Below, one piece after another: positions 1-15,000 of a DNA stretch of 64,000 bases. The notes beneath the pieces are model-generated. The model was not told the DNA's origin. It searched no databases and worked only from the letters and a program-made list of their open reading frames with translations. Both the position numbers and the translations under genes were made by a program. Source of the stretch: Dipetalonema caudispina (lineage: Eukaryota; Nematoda; Chromadorea; Rhabditida; Onchocercidae); the NCBI GenBank assembly GCA_013365325.1, contig JABVXV010000203.1:50415-114414 (forward strand). The letters run 5' to 3'. Position 1 is the first letter of the stretch, and every line of letters starts with the position of its first letter.

Positions 1-46
1 TAGGAGGTGGAATTTAGTTCGGTTTGCTGGGAAACTTTTTTTATGA

Positions 47-452
47 AGATGTTTCTCCTATAAGTTTGTGGTAATAGATCTAAACAGAAAAATTTTTATG
101 CAAGAACAAAGGAGCATAGTAAAGAGTAAACAATATCAATACAATTTTATGAGTAATTTATCAAACATCAGTATGAATACATCGCAGCATTTTTCGAATC
201 GAAGCGCAGTGAAACATAATTTTTTGGAAAAAAGTAATTTCGAGAAAATCTTAAATGCTTTCTCAGAAACTGATTTGACAAGAAGTGACCCAGTTTTTTT
301 TGCCATTAAAGATTGTATAGAAGAATATAATCTAACAGAGTACTTCTATAATTTCGCATTCTTTCCTTTTACCTGCAGCAGAGTTCATCACATCCCTCAC
401 TAAGAAGAATTCAGCTAGGGATATTTCACCGGTCAGAAGAATATTCGAGTGA
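47..452 (+). CDS. 3' end of an unidentified protein-coding gene (partial)
   Basis: An open frame runs from 47 to a TAA at 401-403 with a varied, polar composition (for example FEKILNAF followed by SDPVFFAIKDC). A better model splices at GATT|GTATAG (exon ends 314) to CTGCAG|CA (exon starts 379), removing a 64-bp intron with a good pyrimidine tract. It then continues in frame for about 23 codons to a TGA at 450-452. The 5' part would lie to the left of the window. It converges tail to tail on the spastin gene. I do not recognise the family. Composition and splice signals are the only support, so this is a tentative call. Confidence 0.35.
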
Positions 453-716
453 TAGAGCAAACTTAAATCCAAAAACTAAGATTAATTCAACGAATAAAAC
501 TATTTGCTAGTTCGTCAAATTTTTCAATCAAAAATACCTAAATAAGTGAGAAACCAATACGCCAACCAGCAAGATGCAAATCAGTTTCGTGTACATATGC
601 TTGTCACACATTACAAAAAACCCAAAGATTCAACAAAATACAACTAAAACTTGGAAAATTAACAAAAAGGTGGGAAAAAAAAAGTGATAAGCTATACATT
701 CTTCATAAATGCCATT

Positions 717-3700
717 TCAGTCGAACTGTCCAGTTGTTGCCGCATATTTCCGCAACTTCTGTAACATCTGCTCATTTGTTGAAGGTTTGATAGCTTTCAT
801 TGCAATTTCAAAATCATGCAATGTTATCGGGCGAATTTCCGTACTAGCCAAATTCTTTATATCTTTACGGGATAGATCACGAATTGGTACCATTGCTGCT
901 TCACGACAAAGTGCAACCAGATCTGAATTGGAGTACCCATGTGTCCATTCGGCCAGAATTCTGAAAATCTGGCTTCAGATACCACCATTAGGTGATTAAC
1001 TCAATAAAATTCGGTATTTTGAACTTAAAATGTTCAGGAATAGTTGGGAGCTTTGACTCCCAGTCTACACTGTCTACTAACAAAACTCTGTAGTGATTCC
1101 ATTATTCTGGCACAATTATTCCTTTCAGAAATAGAAATAAACAAAAGGTTGGATTACTTCGTTGTCTCGTACATTGTTTATTAATCATTAAAATTTATAC
1201 CAATTCAATTTCAAAAAAAAAAGCACTGTTTATAAAAAAATTAAGTCTTGATTAAATTTCTTTTCGACCACGGTTAGGGGTAAAAAGGGCAAACATTCCA
1301 GAACTGCTTCCACAAAAAAAAGAAAAAAATGAAGCAAGGAAAACCTGCTTACTAGGTAAAAAAGAGTGCTAACTGGAGAGTAAAGTAACTTCAGTTAATG
1401 AAAACGATAGGTTACTTCAATTAAAATCGGATTTCGGGAACTTACTGCCTTTGTGAAAGACTCAGTTCGAATGAAGTTTTCGTTTTCTCGAGCAATAATA
1501 TGATTAGTTTAATACGTGCTACTGCATTTGGTACATCGATGAGAATTCGTTTTGGAAATCGGCGTAGAACGGCTGAATCGAGCTCCTCAGGACGATTCGT
1601 TGCACCAATTACCAGTAAACGATCATTCTTTGATGATAACATACCATCCATTTGAATTAGGAATTCCGTTTTCATACGTCTAGAAACCTGAAATTAAAAA
1701 GGCATTTCATTGATTTCAAAGTTCAAAATTTCAAGTATGAGGCCAATGAATTCAAACATGGATATTTAGGATTACGATTTTAGATCTAATACACTAACTA
1801 GATTCAAGATGACGCATCAAAAACTTATAATAATTGTTAGTAAAATATTCTGAACGAACCTCAGTTTCCTTTTCATTGCGTTCACACAGAATAGAGTCAA
1901 TTTCATCAATGAATATGATTGTTGGTTGCCCATTACGGGCAATTTGAAATAAAGCACGAACAATTTTTTCAGCATCACCAACCCATTTTGAGGTTAGTGA
2001 AGCTGCCGAAACATTCAGGAACATTGTTGAACCGCATTCTGCAGCTACAGCACGAGCCTGAAATTTGATCTATTAAAACTAAAAAATTTCAGAAATTCCA
2101 AACATATAGATAGATAAATTATAACAGACTGAAAAACGTAACGTGTACATATTGACAGTCATTGAATATGCTTATAAATTTTAAATTTTAGGAGAAAAAT
2201 TAAAAAATGCATCAGAACAAATTTACCAGCAATGTTTTGCCATTTCCTGGCGGACCAAATAGCAAAATTCCCTGCGCAGGTTGACGAAGACCAGAAAATA
2301 AGGATGGATTAACAGTTGGTAAAATAACCGTTTCTTCCAGGGCACGTTTGGCTGTTTCAGCACCTACAATATCACTCATCCTTACATCATCTTGATTCAA
2401 AATTTCATTCAGCAGCGGTCCACCAAATTTGTCATCGACACCTCTTAAGAGATTGTTCCGAGTACGCGCATCCTGAAAAGCACAGTAAAGTTTGGATGAA
2501 GCAAACATTCTTGACTTAAGCACTTCAAATAACTGAATGATGAGATTATAACAAAAGATAATAAGAGGTTGGAAAAAGGAGACAATAAGCTACGGACGTT
2601 TGTTTTTAATAAAAAAAATAAAATTCATTAGTTCCAGAAGATTCTCTTCTACAACTCCGAGTGGTTCTAGGCAATCTTATAAATTCATCTTTTTTCATTT
2701 CCTAGAAAAACGTCTTACATATAAAACAACAATATTCATTTAAACAACAAATATCTTTTGTAACATTACCTTATCATTTGTTTCTTACTTATTCCACTCT
2801 CTCTTTATTATTACAGATCAATCTTTCACATTTTGATTGGATTTGAGAAATATTCTTCCCATACTCAACAAAATCCAAAATTAAATTGTACCCACTCACC
2901 TTTCGAATTGAAGTATAACTACTCATCTTCCTTCTCCCTTTATCTCTCTCCCTATTTCCCCTTCAATTATTAGGAATTCTTTCCAAACAAGTTCACAAAT
3001 TATAAACAACAACTCACCAAATGATTGATGCCTTTCTTTTCGGAACTGACACACCCTCCGGATACTTGGACTGATTGCGGTTTGCTAACTGAAGGTGGAA
3101 CAAACTGAACAGGCCTACGTTGTAAATTTCGATTCCCTGTCGATGGGAACATTTTTTCTGAACGAGTAAATTTTCAGTTATCAACAGAATTATATGCCGA
3201 GAATACATCACCACTGAATTAAATTTTGTAACTCCAGAACAAGGGGTTGCAGCAAACTGTTTAAACAGAGGGATGAAAAATCATTAACACCATCGATAAA
3301 ACTTGTGATTAATTTGGAAGCGGATATGCAGAAAAGAAAATCGGTTTAAAGCCGCCTAAAACTCATAAACATATGCATTACTTGTTATAAACAATAATAA
3401 TAACATTTAAGCCTACCCAGATCACTAAGTCTTCCCTTTGTTGCTTCCAAATTTCTCTTCATTGCTTCACGATGTGTTTTAACTTCACCTCTTTTCTCAG
3501 GATGTACTCTGTCTGGTGATATTTTCAAAGCCTTCTCAAAATACTCGATACCAATACGGTATTTCTCCATCGCTGTCCTTTTCCTTTGTTCGTCTGAAAG
3601 GATTTAAATTTGGATTTATTCCATTAAAAAGGGCATTTGAATATGACTGAATTATCGCATCAATTGTAGAATGCGTATAAGATAGTTTTTTTTTTTTTTT

Positions 3701-6013
3701 TTCACATATAAATTCGTAAAATTCAGGGACCTCGATAAAGCATGGTTAATTACTTCACATTTATGTATATTAGGCAAAAATAAATTCCAAATCTGGTCTT
3801 TTAGCTACTTTACAGCTAAAGCATAAGCGTTTATTAGCTATTTCGACAATTGTTTTATTTGTCGCTGTTTACATATGAAAATGGCCAACCACAGTTCTTC
3901 TTCAGACAACGCAGTTTTAGAAATAACTAAAAACTAAGATGAAATACGGATTATATAACAACATGTAAATTTCTTACCATCATTACTTGATATTTCATCG
4001 ATCGAAACACCTTCCGTTATGAGTTGTTTTGACTTAAGATATGCCCTATTGAACGTTTCGTAATTTTGCTGCTCCAATTTCTGAGGCTGAAGCATTTTCC
4101 CTAAAATTGCGAAAAATTAGTCAAAAAGCTATAGCAATATGTTAATTAAAACGAATATTTCAAGAAAAAAAAAAAAAGAAAAGATGCCAAACAGTTTTGC
4201 AAACTATTACTCCAATGTATTTATTATTCCATAATAATTTACTCGTGAAATTTTCAAATTTTTAACAAGAAAATGCTTTCAGAAACCATCAAAACAAAAG
4301 ATATTTGAAGAAAGAGAACCATAAAAACAAAGTATTTAGACTGCAATAATGACAAGTCGTTAGATTTACAAGATCGAATGAAAAAAATTCGTGCATCTAA
4401 CATGATAAGGTTATCAAAGTTCCTTTGCCACAAGATTCAGATAATGCAAATCGTGTTTTATACATTTCACTTGTATGCTTTTACAGCTTTTATAGAACAT
4501 CCATATCAAAATATTTTCCCTTCAATCATACTATCAGATAACAGTATGCCGGTATAGAGACACAGCCGGATAGATCATCAGCTTTCCGATAAGCCCTAGT
4601 TTACACTTTATTCCCCAGTTCTTTTATGTCTTGTTAACCTTTTACAACTATCTATTCAAGTGATTTTCAGTTTAGTCAGGCTTCTGGAAAAAAAAGATAG
4701 CCGATCTTCCAGATCAAAAGCGCTTGGACAAGTCGCAATTTGCGCAAGACTGCTAGGTTGGGAGTAAAATAGCATCCTTTTCTGAACTGGACCTAATACT
4801 AGTTACAGCCAGCATTGAAAATAATCGATAATAATGCATGTACGTACCATCAATTTGAATAACTATTCGTGGGGACAAATAAGTTGCAACCGTTTTCTAC
4901 GGTAACAAACGACTCAAATGATTCTTTTTTTTTTTTGCAACATTTCAATAAGTTTAATTTAAAAGTTTAAAATCTTTCTTATAAAATATTTCAACTTAGT
5001 CAAAGTTCCAATTTAACCACTCAATCCAGTTGTTTAAATAATGCATATTTAATCAACATAAAATGATTGAAAATGATAGAAAAGAAAAAGAGAAACTGTT
5101 AATACAATATCATGTAAGTTCATCAGTAAATTTTCTAATATGTAATTCAGAAACGAAAAAACTGTAAATGTTTTCTTTAGCTAATTACTAATCTTACATA
5201 ACTGTTCCAATTTAACATATGTATTGCATAATGCACTTATATTTCATCTCTTAATAACTACTTTGATTAAAGCATTTACAATCTTTTCTTTTTTTTTTCT
5301 CTTGGAAATATTTAATTTATTTGATTTCCTGAAGATCAAAAAATAAGACAGTTACATGCTAATTCCGGATTTGATTAAATTAATATCAGTTGTACATAGT
5401 CCCAATGTAATGCATGTATATATGGTAATAATAATATAAAATGGATTTGTGACATATGAAAATTTTACAAAACATATTCTTTATCTCCTACAAAATTATT
5501 TAATGGGAAATAAATGACTATTAGATCAGTTCAACAGTATGTTTAATTCATCTTATTCTTTATTTATAGGAAAGAAACAACTTTTCACAGATATTACTGC
5601 AATAATCTACTCCTAACAATATAAATTTTCTGATAAAAATGTGGAAGAATGATATTTATGATTGGAAATACTCTCCTACTACCACATGTAGGTTATTGAA
5701 CTTACAATTAGCGCTGCCAAGAATACGATAAAATCGGAAATATAAATCGTGTTGCCAGAAATGTAGTAAAAATCGGAAACGTACTTCGTATCGCTAAGAA
5801 CACGAGCAAATATAATGCACACTTTATGCTGCAAAGAATACAGCAAAACCGAAAATATAATACATAACCAAGGATCTTCATAAATCCGAATGAAACATAT
5901 TTAACATTATCAAGAGTATAAAAGAAATAAATGTATGAAAACTTACTTTTCATATTAGCATCAACAACATCAAATGCTTTCCGTTTTCCACGTTCTACAC
6001 TTCTATCATTCAT
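717..6013 (-). CDS. spas-1: Spastin-type AAA ATPase, microtubule-severing (MIT + AAA)
   Basis: Eight exons join in consistent phase to 478 aa: 5947-6013, 3978-4100, 3417-3593, 3018-3157, 2227-2472, 1860-2057, 1446-1687 and 717-960. Residues about 25-110 form an MIT helical region ([20 protein letters not shown]). A poorly conserved linker follows to about 170. The AAA module shows Walker A GPPGNGKT (242-249), pore-loop KWVG (275-278), Walker B IIFIDEID (298-305) and the sensor/arginine-finger stretch [16 protein letters not shown]. The C-terminus carries [16 protein letters not shown] and ends in QFD. MIT plus this AAA subtype ([23 protein letters not shown]) is the spastin signature; fidgetin-like proteins lack MIT. 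The length is close to nematode SPAS-1. By family knowledge it is a hexameric ATPase that severs microtubules. No N-terminal membrane hairpin is seen, as in short spastin isoforms. The start is the first ATG after a likely trans-splice acceptor. Confidence 0.93.
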
Positions 6014-6032
6014 ATTTTACAGCTCCTGAATA
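6014..6032 (-). promoter_or_regulatory. Probable spliced-leader acceptor for the spastin gene
   Basis: Read on the minus strand, TTTATTCAG ends at 6026, and only 12 nt (GAGCTGTAAAAT) separate it from the spastin ATG. A strong acceptor this close to the initiator with no recognisable upstream exon is typical of SL trans-splicing in nematodes. A cis-spliced 5' UTR exon cannot be excluded. Confidence 0.5.
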
Positions 6033-6655
6033 AATCAATTAAATATTTAATTTAATCCAGAAAAGAAAAAAAAAAAAAACCGAATCGTAATAAACTATTG
6101 AGTAATCAATTTTGAGTACATCCAGCAAATTAAATAATTAATGCAATCAAATATTTTATCAAATGTTAAATAATCGAAATAATGCAATATGATCCTAACT
6201 AAATACAATCATACAACATATTCCGGTATAATTTATACAATCTTTCCGGTTTAATCAACCATAACAATTCATATCAATCCACCATCATTTACACTTCCTT
6301 CCTCTTTAGAATTTTTGAAAATGTTGCATCTCATTGCACAGAATCCTTCTGCAACATATTACCATGAAGTATACAACATTTAATCATGAATTTCCGGATT
6401 TACTAATTGATCCTAAAGTTTTCTCTCCTGATCTGCAATGATTTCCTTTTCTTATTTGATCCAATAATCAATTTTTTGAGCCCTCATAATAATGCTTTCG
6501 GATGATCATTATGAATAAGAAATTATGCACAAAATTGAAATACTCAAATATATCAATTTATTCTCCAGTTTATCGATCGATTCCTAGATTTATTCACTCA
6601 TTCCCAGGAATATCAAATATTATATTCTATTCTATAAAGCATAGAGGTATAATAA

Positions 6656-6659
<4 letters not shown>

Positions 6660-6699
<40 letters not shown>

Positions 6700-6727
6700 A
6701 AAGAAAAAAAAAAAAAAAATATTTAAA

Positions 6728-6783
<56 letters not shown>

Positions 6784-6785
6784 AA
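6660..6785. repeat. Back-to-back poly(T) and poly(A) tracts
   Basis: About 32 consecutive T are followed directly by about 90 bases of almost pure A with a few G, T and C interruptions. The two halves could pair as a hairpin. The length is unlikely to be reliable in an assembly. The surrounding 6.0-8.0 kb between spastin and the MIF4G gene holds no supportable exon. Confidence 0.9.
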
Positions 6786-7205
6786 AGAGAAAAGGACAAA
6801 TAGTAGGAAGGCACAGATGCAATATTTCAATAGCACCATAATTATAATAAAATTTACAAAAGTTAAATTTCATTTTTTTTTTTCTCCTAATTTCAATTTA
6901 AATTTCAGATTGATAACTTTTGGGTACTTTTTTTCTTTTTTTTTCTTTCTTTTTCAACAGAGAGATTAAAACATATTATGAAAAAATCAGATTAATATTA
7001 ATATCAATACATATATAAATATATATGCAATTAATTAATTGATTAATTAATTAATTCATATCTTTTGCTTAATAGCATTTAATATGATTTAATTTTAAAA
7101 TATTGTCAACTTTTGGAAAAATATTTTTGCACTCAAAACACTATGGCAACAAGTGAAAAAAAAAAAAAGAAAAAACATTTCATTAGCCAATCATGAAAAC
7201 AAAAA

Positions 7206-7206
7206 A

Positions 7207-7268
<62 letters not shown>
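7206..7268. repeat. (AAT)n microsatellite
   Basis: A perfect run of about 20 AAT units lies in the spacer between the spastin gene and the 3' end of the MIF4G gene. Palindromic ATTAATTGATTAATT blocks lie nearby at about 7030-7055 and 7893-7935. Nothing coding is seen here. Confidence 0.95.
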
Positions 7269-7270
<2 letters not shown>

Positions 7271-8022
7271 GACAATAAAACGAATAACGAAAAAATGAAG
7301 TATTTGTCACTTTGTTTTGTTTTTAAAATTTTAAAAAATACATTTAAAAAAGTTATTGTTATGAATGCAACAAAATAACAATTATTAAATGACTAGCTAA
7401 TACATATACATTATATGAATGAAATACTAATATAATATCATGATTAAATTGTTATAAATGCCTAGTTTCATCACTATTTACTCGTACAATAACACTATGA
7501 TAGCAACGTATCCAAATTATAAATTAGGATGAATGATATAAAAATTGATAAAATATCCTAAATTTTGATATCATCATAATTTTATCTTCTATTATTTGTA
7601 TACTAATCAATTTCATCTTTGTTGTCCTGGATACGATACTTATCTAGCTATATTATTTACAAAGCAAATAATAATAAGGCATAAAAAATTAACAGTAATT
7701 TGAGTTGCAAAATTTATATTTTTTTTTTTTCACTTAATTTTATAAAAGCAAAGTTATGAATTTTACTTATCAAAGAAAAATCATTCTTGTCTTTCATAAT
7801 AATACAATCATAATTTCTGATGTATTATTACCATTTGTAAAAATGGAAAAACAAGAAAAAAAAAAGGAAAAGGAAAAAGGAGACGATAGCGCATTAATTA
7901 ATCTATTAATTAAATAATTAATTGATTAATTAATGCCTTACCTATATTGAGATGATATAACATTACTAAAAGCAAACCAAAATTTATACAATAAAAGTCA
8001 TATTGATAATTTCATACATCAT

Positions 8023-11000
8023 TTATGAACTGGTATGTTGAAAATAATATTCATTTGCTTCAGGTGGAAGTTTCCAACCGCTAGCTCCTAGTTCCATTAA
8101 TAAAAGAATCATTTTACGTGCCCAAGGTTCTTGAACCTGTAATAAAAATTATTATCATACAATATTATTATATGAAGAATAAAATTACTAGAACAATAAG
8201 AATGTTGATAAAAATTTATCCATCATATAAATATCGTCTTATATGAAATTAGAAATTGTATAAATGTATTTTAAGTGATTTAATAATCACAAGTTAATCA
8301 TTACCAGAATTATTATCATTGTTAATTTCAACTTCCTTTATTAACTTTAAAGAATTTTATTAATGATTTAATTACTACAAATATCACTGGATAAAATTTG
8401 GAAAATATACCTCAATAAAAGCATCTCGAATGAGATCCTTCAAAACGGCTAATTGTTCAGGACATTGTCGTTCGAGGTCATAGCCAACGCTGAGCAAACA
8501 ACCAATCAAACTTTCTAACTATAAAATTAATTTGAAAAATTAGTAAATTCAGATTTTCCATTTTTAAATTCTGGAAAAAATTTATCCATTCCATTCAAGG
8601 TTATCTTAAACATTCTCTTTCTTTCTTTTTTCTTTTGATCTCGGTTTAAAGGAAAAATTGATTTCCTCATTGAAATATTAGATCTCAATGTTCAGTTTAT
8701 AAGACTAACCAAATATTTACCTAACCATAACCTTTTGAAACTAAGTATTCCCTTCTTCGTTCTTGTAAATCTCCTCCAAATGAAATTAGATATAATTAAT
8801 TACTCTGATTTTTGCTCTATTCTAAAATTTAAAAAAACGACTTCCAGTATTCCTTATTTAAACTTCATCAGTTTTTTTGTTCATTTTAACGGTTTGAAAG
8901 TTACATTTATAGGAAATGAGCAAATTAAAAAAAAAAAAAAGGGAAAGGATTTTCGGCTCTGCTGTCCAGTTTAGATATGAAATTTTTAATTTGCAAAAAT
9001 TTTCCGGGTAATTTAGTTTTTTATTGTTTCTGTTTTTTCACTTTCCTTTTAAACAACACCATATTATGTTAAGCAATATATTTGAAGTACTTTATAGTAA
9101 ATGAATCAAAGTTTCGAATTATATAAAAATTTCAAAAGCGAAATTGTATTACCATAATGTGCTAAATAAAGGAAGAAAAATTAATAATAACCTCTTCAAT
9201 TTTTAATGTATCGAGAATAGGCGCTTTGAGCAAATAGCCGAAAATACGAAAAACAAGATCGACAAGTTCTCCTGCAAAAAATATAAGTAAAATACTGAAG
9301 TAATTATAATTAAAATTAGGTTATGGCAGAAAAATGATCTAAATTTTGATTGAAATCAATTTTAGATTTTAAGTTTCATACAATTTGAAATGCAGTTTGA
9401 AGCAAAAGTGAAAATGCCCAAATACATATACATGTATATTTAACAAATTTGTAGGAGAGGGGAATTTTTCATCTAATCCAAATGAAATATTTTGAATTCT
9501 ATTCTCCAATTTTCTGGCTTAAATTGTAAATAATTTTTAAGAAATGAATAAATTTATAATTTCAATTTTTCGAATTAATCCAACTAATTAGTTATTAGAT
9601 AAGAAATTAAAAAGTGCAGTTTCTGAAGAAAATAAAATCCTTCATACATGTCGATCAAAAATTTTGGAAAATTTTTCCGAAAAAAAAAACACAATAGAAA
9701 AAAACTAATTAATTAATCAAACTAAAAACAAATTCAATTTTGTTATTTAATTATTTTACTTTTGTTAAAATGAATAACAGTAGTATATATACAATATTTT
9801 AATTCATTTCATTTTTTTTCTCACACAAATTAAAATTTTTTTTTTAAAATAGATTTACATAAAGAGGAAATAAAAATAAAAACCTTCATAAATGTAGCCA
9901 ATACTAGCATATAAATCGGAAACAAAATTGAGGAAAGTAATCCAAACCCGAAAATGATCGATACGTAAACGATCCCTGCATTCAAAGTAGTGCATTAATG
10001 CAACTGCAATACCCTAGAAAAAAAATCTTTTTTTTTTTTTTTTTTTTTTTAATAATCTTAACAATTTTTAAACATTTTAGCAAATTTAAAAAATTGGCGA
10101 ATTAAAAAAAAAATTATATTATTCATACATAATATATGGATTATTATGCATATTATGTAATGAAAAAAAAAATAAGTGAGTGATAGTATAAAGAATTGAA
10201 ATAAATTTCGTTTAATTCAACTGAAAGAAAAAAAAAAAAATTAAACATGGATTTTATTAGCAAAAATAACACTAATTTTATATATGTCAAATTTAAAATA
10301 AAAATAATTTATCCTTGTGTATAGTATGAAGCAAATAATTGAAAATTCAAAATTATATTAATAATATATAATTTATATGTCGCAAAATTTTGAATAAACA
10401 TAATAATGTATGCTTTAAAATTTTAAATACAAATATTTTAGCATTTCAAAACTCGAAATAATAAAAATATCTTCTACAGGAAATAAAAAAAATATTATTA
10501 AATGTGATATTTGTTCGAATCATTGCATTCAGTTCAATTTAATTTATCAAGAAGAGATTAGAAGAGAACCGAAAAAAATTTTTGATATTTAAAAAAAAAA
10601 AAAAAAGAAATTTCTAACCTGATGAAAAACATTTGCGGTATCAAAATTGAGGAGCTGTGCAGCGATACGTGCTACAGCTTTGCCAGCTTGCCGATTCTCT
10701 TCGATAGAGAAGTGTACGAGCATCTGTCCTACCGCACCTCCTACTTCATCATCTTCAAAATTACCTTAAAAGAAAAAAAAGAGGAAGAAAATTCAACAGT
10801 ATAATCATTCACATTATTATTATTTAAAATGTAAATTAATTAGTAAACGTAAATTAATTAGGACAATTAATTAAGACAGAGAAATGACACGTATGAATTC
10901 GATTGTTTTCGTGGATACCATTCGTACATAGCTTGTATGACGTATATGTTTCATATATCGTATGTTTTACGTTATTCACGTGTTTCGTATCATCATTTAA

Positions 11001-11640
11001 TCCTTTTTTTGGAATGGCAATAATTTACTTCTATCAAAATTGACAATGTTTAAATAAATTTAATATAATACTTGGAAAATGAAAATGGATGAAGTTAGAT
11101 AAATTCAATTAATAAATGTGAAATGAAAATATTTCGATGATTTATTATTTATAAAACAAAAATGATAAAATTGAATAAAATAGATTAATAGGTGTAAATA
11201 TATCAAATAATAATTTTAACAATAATAAAATTCAAAATGTTTAAACAAATTTAATATTTGTAAAACAAAAAAAAAAAAAGTGATCATATTAAGATGTATT
11301 TTAGACTCATCAAATAAACAACAATAGAAATAACAGACAGATGAATTATAATTATCCAAATAAAAATTAAAATTCTATTATTTACATATCAATTGATTGT
11401 TGAATTTGATTGATAAATAAAATAAAAGTTGAAGTAAAAGAGAAAGGTATGGAGTTGAGTTGGAAAAAAAGAAAAAGAAAAACAAAATGGAAAGAGAAGA
11501 AGAAAATAATAAAAAGTAAAATTCTTACTTGTAATAAATTGTTCGATTAAAGAATTCTCCTTTGTTAAATTCAATTTTCTTAGGCCAGCGGCAAGCTCCT
11601 CAATTTCTTTTACATTTAATTGCCTTTTTTTATTAACATT

Positions 11641-11675
<35 letters not shown>

Positions 11676-11966
11676 CTTTGCCAATGATAATAGATTTACG
11701 TAATGGTGTATTATTTAATCCACTACCCGAATTATCATTATTCCCACCTCCTGTTGCTCCTGTTCCATGTTGTATACCACCAGTGATTATACCCGCGGAT
11801 CCATCCATTCGAAGTAACGACGTTGGTGAATTTGTTGTACCATTACTACTACCACTACTACTACCACTACCAGCACCAACACTACCACTAGATTTCTTCA
11901 AATGTTGCTTTAAAGCGGTTGCTTGAGATTGATGATGATGTTGCTGATGATGATGATGATATTGTG

Positions 11967-12025
<59 letters not shown>

Positions 12026-12049
12026 TGTTGTTGCTGTTGTTGTTGATGG

Positions 12050-12084
<35 letters not shown>

Positions 12085-15000
12085 AGAAGGAGATAGAGTT
12101 TCACATAGATGAAGATGACGACTTGATGTCGAATTTGGAGACTTTGTCGATGCCTGTATATATATATAAATAAAAGCAAGAAAAAAAAGATAATTCAAAA
12201 AATTATTGGAAAATAATTTGCTTTTTCTTTTGTTTAATGAATCAATTAAATTTTATAGTTACAACTTCAGTATTTAATTATGAATTAATTGAATTCCACT
12301 TGCGAAACTTTACGATATACAAATAATAATTTCATTTAAAAATTTGTGATTATTCTCAAAGGAATCATTCCTATGTTATCAGTTTCATAGATGATAGGAA
12401 GAAAAAATTGAACTGATAACAATAATGATGGCCGAAGAAATTGTGATAGTAATGATAGTGATGGTGGTGATGTTGATGATAATGACAACGATGACAAAAA
12501 TATTTCAGGTAATCTAATGAGCCGAATGGTAATCACTTACTTATAATTATGACTTCAGAATTTTTGGGTCTTTTTAACTTCTGATATAGATAGATATGTC
12601 AAGTCAAACTTAAGTAGATAGTGAAACATATTTAACGTTATCTCGAGTAAAAAATGATGAAAGTTTCTCCGAGAAACTCAATAAACTAATAATTAGTAAA
12701 TGAAAATTTTTCGAAGCAAAAATGAACAAAGATAGTAACATTAAGCGGTATGAAATATTTATACTTTGATGGATTTCTAATCGTTACATGCTTAATGTGA
12801 CCGGAATCAGAAAAAAAAAAGAGGAACCAAAAGTAACAAAAAAAATTTTTAATTAATAATCTATCAGTATGTATAATTAGATATTGAATAATTACGAAAA
12901 AGTGACAAAATGACAATAATAAAATGATGAAGGTCATATGAGAAGACAATATTTCACTTCCAAGAATATGCCAATTTTTCAGTTATCACAAAATTTTCCA
13001 TTCGAATCATCCAACATGATTATATTTTAAATTTTATTCCTTCTTCAAAACTTCGGGCATTTCCGATCACTCATATCGAATTTAGATAATAATACTTACA
13101 AAGTCTAACTTTCGTAAAATTATCTGATTAAAACATGAAAAAGGTCAGATGATTATACTTGTAGTGGATTGAATAACAAATATTTTATAGAAAATTTGAA
13201 AAAGTACAAAAATATTCACCGTCATCTAACGGTAGCCTAAAAATATTGCTTTATAAGTGCCATAAAATGAAAAAAAAAGAAGCTAAACAATTAAAATTGC
13301 ACATATGATATTGAAAAATGTAAATAATAAATGAAATGAAATATGTGTGCCTGTAAAAGTAAGGTGTTCAAACAAATAGGAAGCATAAAATTTCAATTAG
13401 AATATTGTTGACTAATGTAAAAGTAATTTGAGATGGTAAAAAAGTTAGCAATCATTGAAATACTGGCAATTTAAGAGTAAGTAAATTGGTACACTCGTTG
13501 AAATATTGGTAATTTGATAGATTTTCTGATGAGTAACGTATAATATTTCTCCTAAACTATTAAAATTAATTTAGATACTTCTTTAAAATGACAATAAATT
13601 TCGAAGATTTCAATGATCATTAAAACTTTCTGATTGTTTGATCATCTCAATGATATATTGATATGATTTGAATCAACAATGAGGAAATCTTATACTGGTT
13701 ACATCCTGAATAATAATTTTTGATAATGTGCAGCAAAATTTTATGACGGATACTAACTTGGAACAATTCAGACTTTAATTTATTCAAGAATTACATATTT
13801 AAGAAATGATTTAAAGCTATTATGCCTGATCTTCTCTTTCAGCTATCATATGTTGGCTAACTTGATGCTTCTTAAAGAAATTCATTTCTAAATAATTCAT
13901 CAATCACATAACATCTGACAAATTATCTAAATTAGATTTTATGAATGATGTAATAATGAACAAATGAAATATAATAAATACATAAATCAATTGATAAATA
14001 AGTAAATTTGCAAACTAACAAATATGATAAGGAGGAATCATTAGATTAAATTAACAATTAAAATATTTTACAAAGTTTATTTCAAATTTAAGAGAACCAA
14101 AAAAAAAAAAAGGAAAAAGAGCTCTTTTAATAATAAAGCGATAATAATGAAAGAAAAAATAATTTTGAAGTTATTTATTACTAATTAAAAAATTATGACT
14201 CAAAAAAAAAAAAAAACCAAATGGAGATTTAATAATAAAAACAATTTCAAAAAGATTAAAATCATTTATAATTATTAAATAAATAATTCATCGTTTATTT
14301 ATGAGTTTAATAATTATTGAAATTAAATATATGATGTATGAAAGGGAAATTTTGTAAAATTTAAAATTGAAAAATTAAAAATTAATATGTATTAATACCT
14401 GTGATGAAGCTACCGATTCACTACTTAAAGCACTATCGGTACGCTGTAATGATATCATTACTTGTGCTCCTCCTGTAACCGCTATATCGTTTAATAAATT
14501 ATTACCATCAGTATTTTTGCGCGTACATCCATTCAATGTATTCGCACATTTACCTGATTCCACTGTATTATGATTATTATTTTCTGAAATATAAAAAATA
14601 AAATTATTATCAATTAATATTGATTATAATTAGTATGATAAGATAATGAGTTAAAACAATGACATATATCTAGGAATAGATGACAATTATCATGATAACT
14701 AATTCAACAATATATCTATAATGATGATTAATTATCGGATAAGGACGGATAAAACTGATAAAAGAAATTATTGATGACAGTTTCACTTCTTGTTTTATTT
14801 TTTAATTTTATCAGTTTTTTTTTTTCCTTTTCTTCTTCTCATAGAGATTCGTTCCTTTTTTTTTTTTCTTTTCGAAGAGATTATTGTATCGTTTATCTGA
14901 TTAGATAATCAATATTTCATTGAATGAAATTTCTGGTGCAAAATATTTATTTGAAAGAATGGATAATTGATTAGCTGATCCATTCCAACGTAATAATTTG

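Noticed and set aside
709..999. 96-codon + strand frame
   Set aside because: It is the complement of the last spastin exon (717-960), which encodes the conserved AAA C-terminus.
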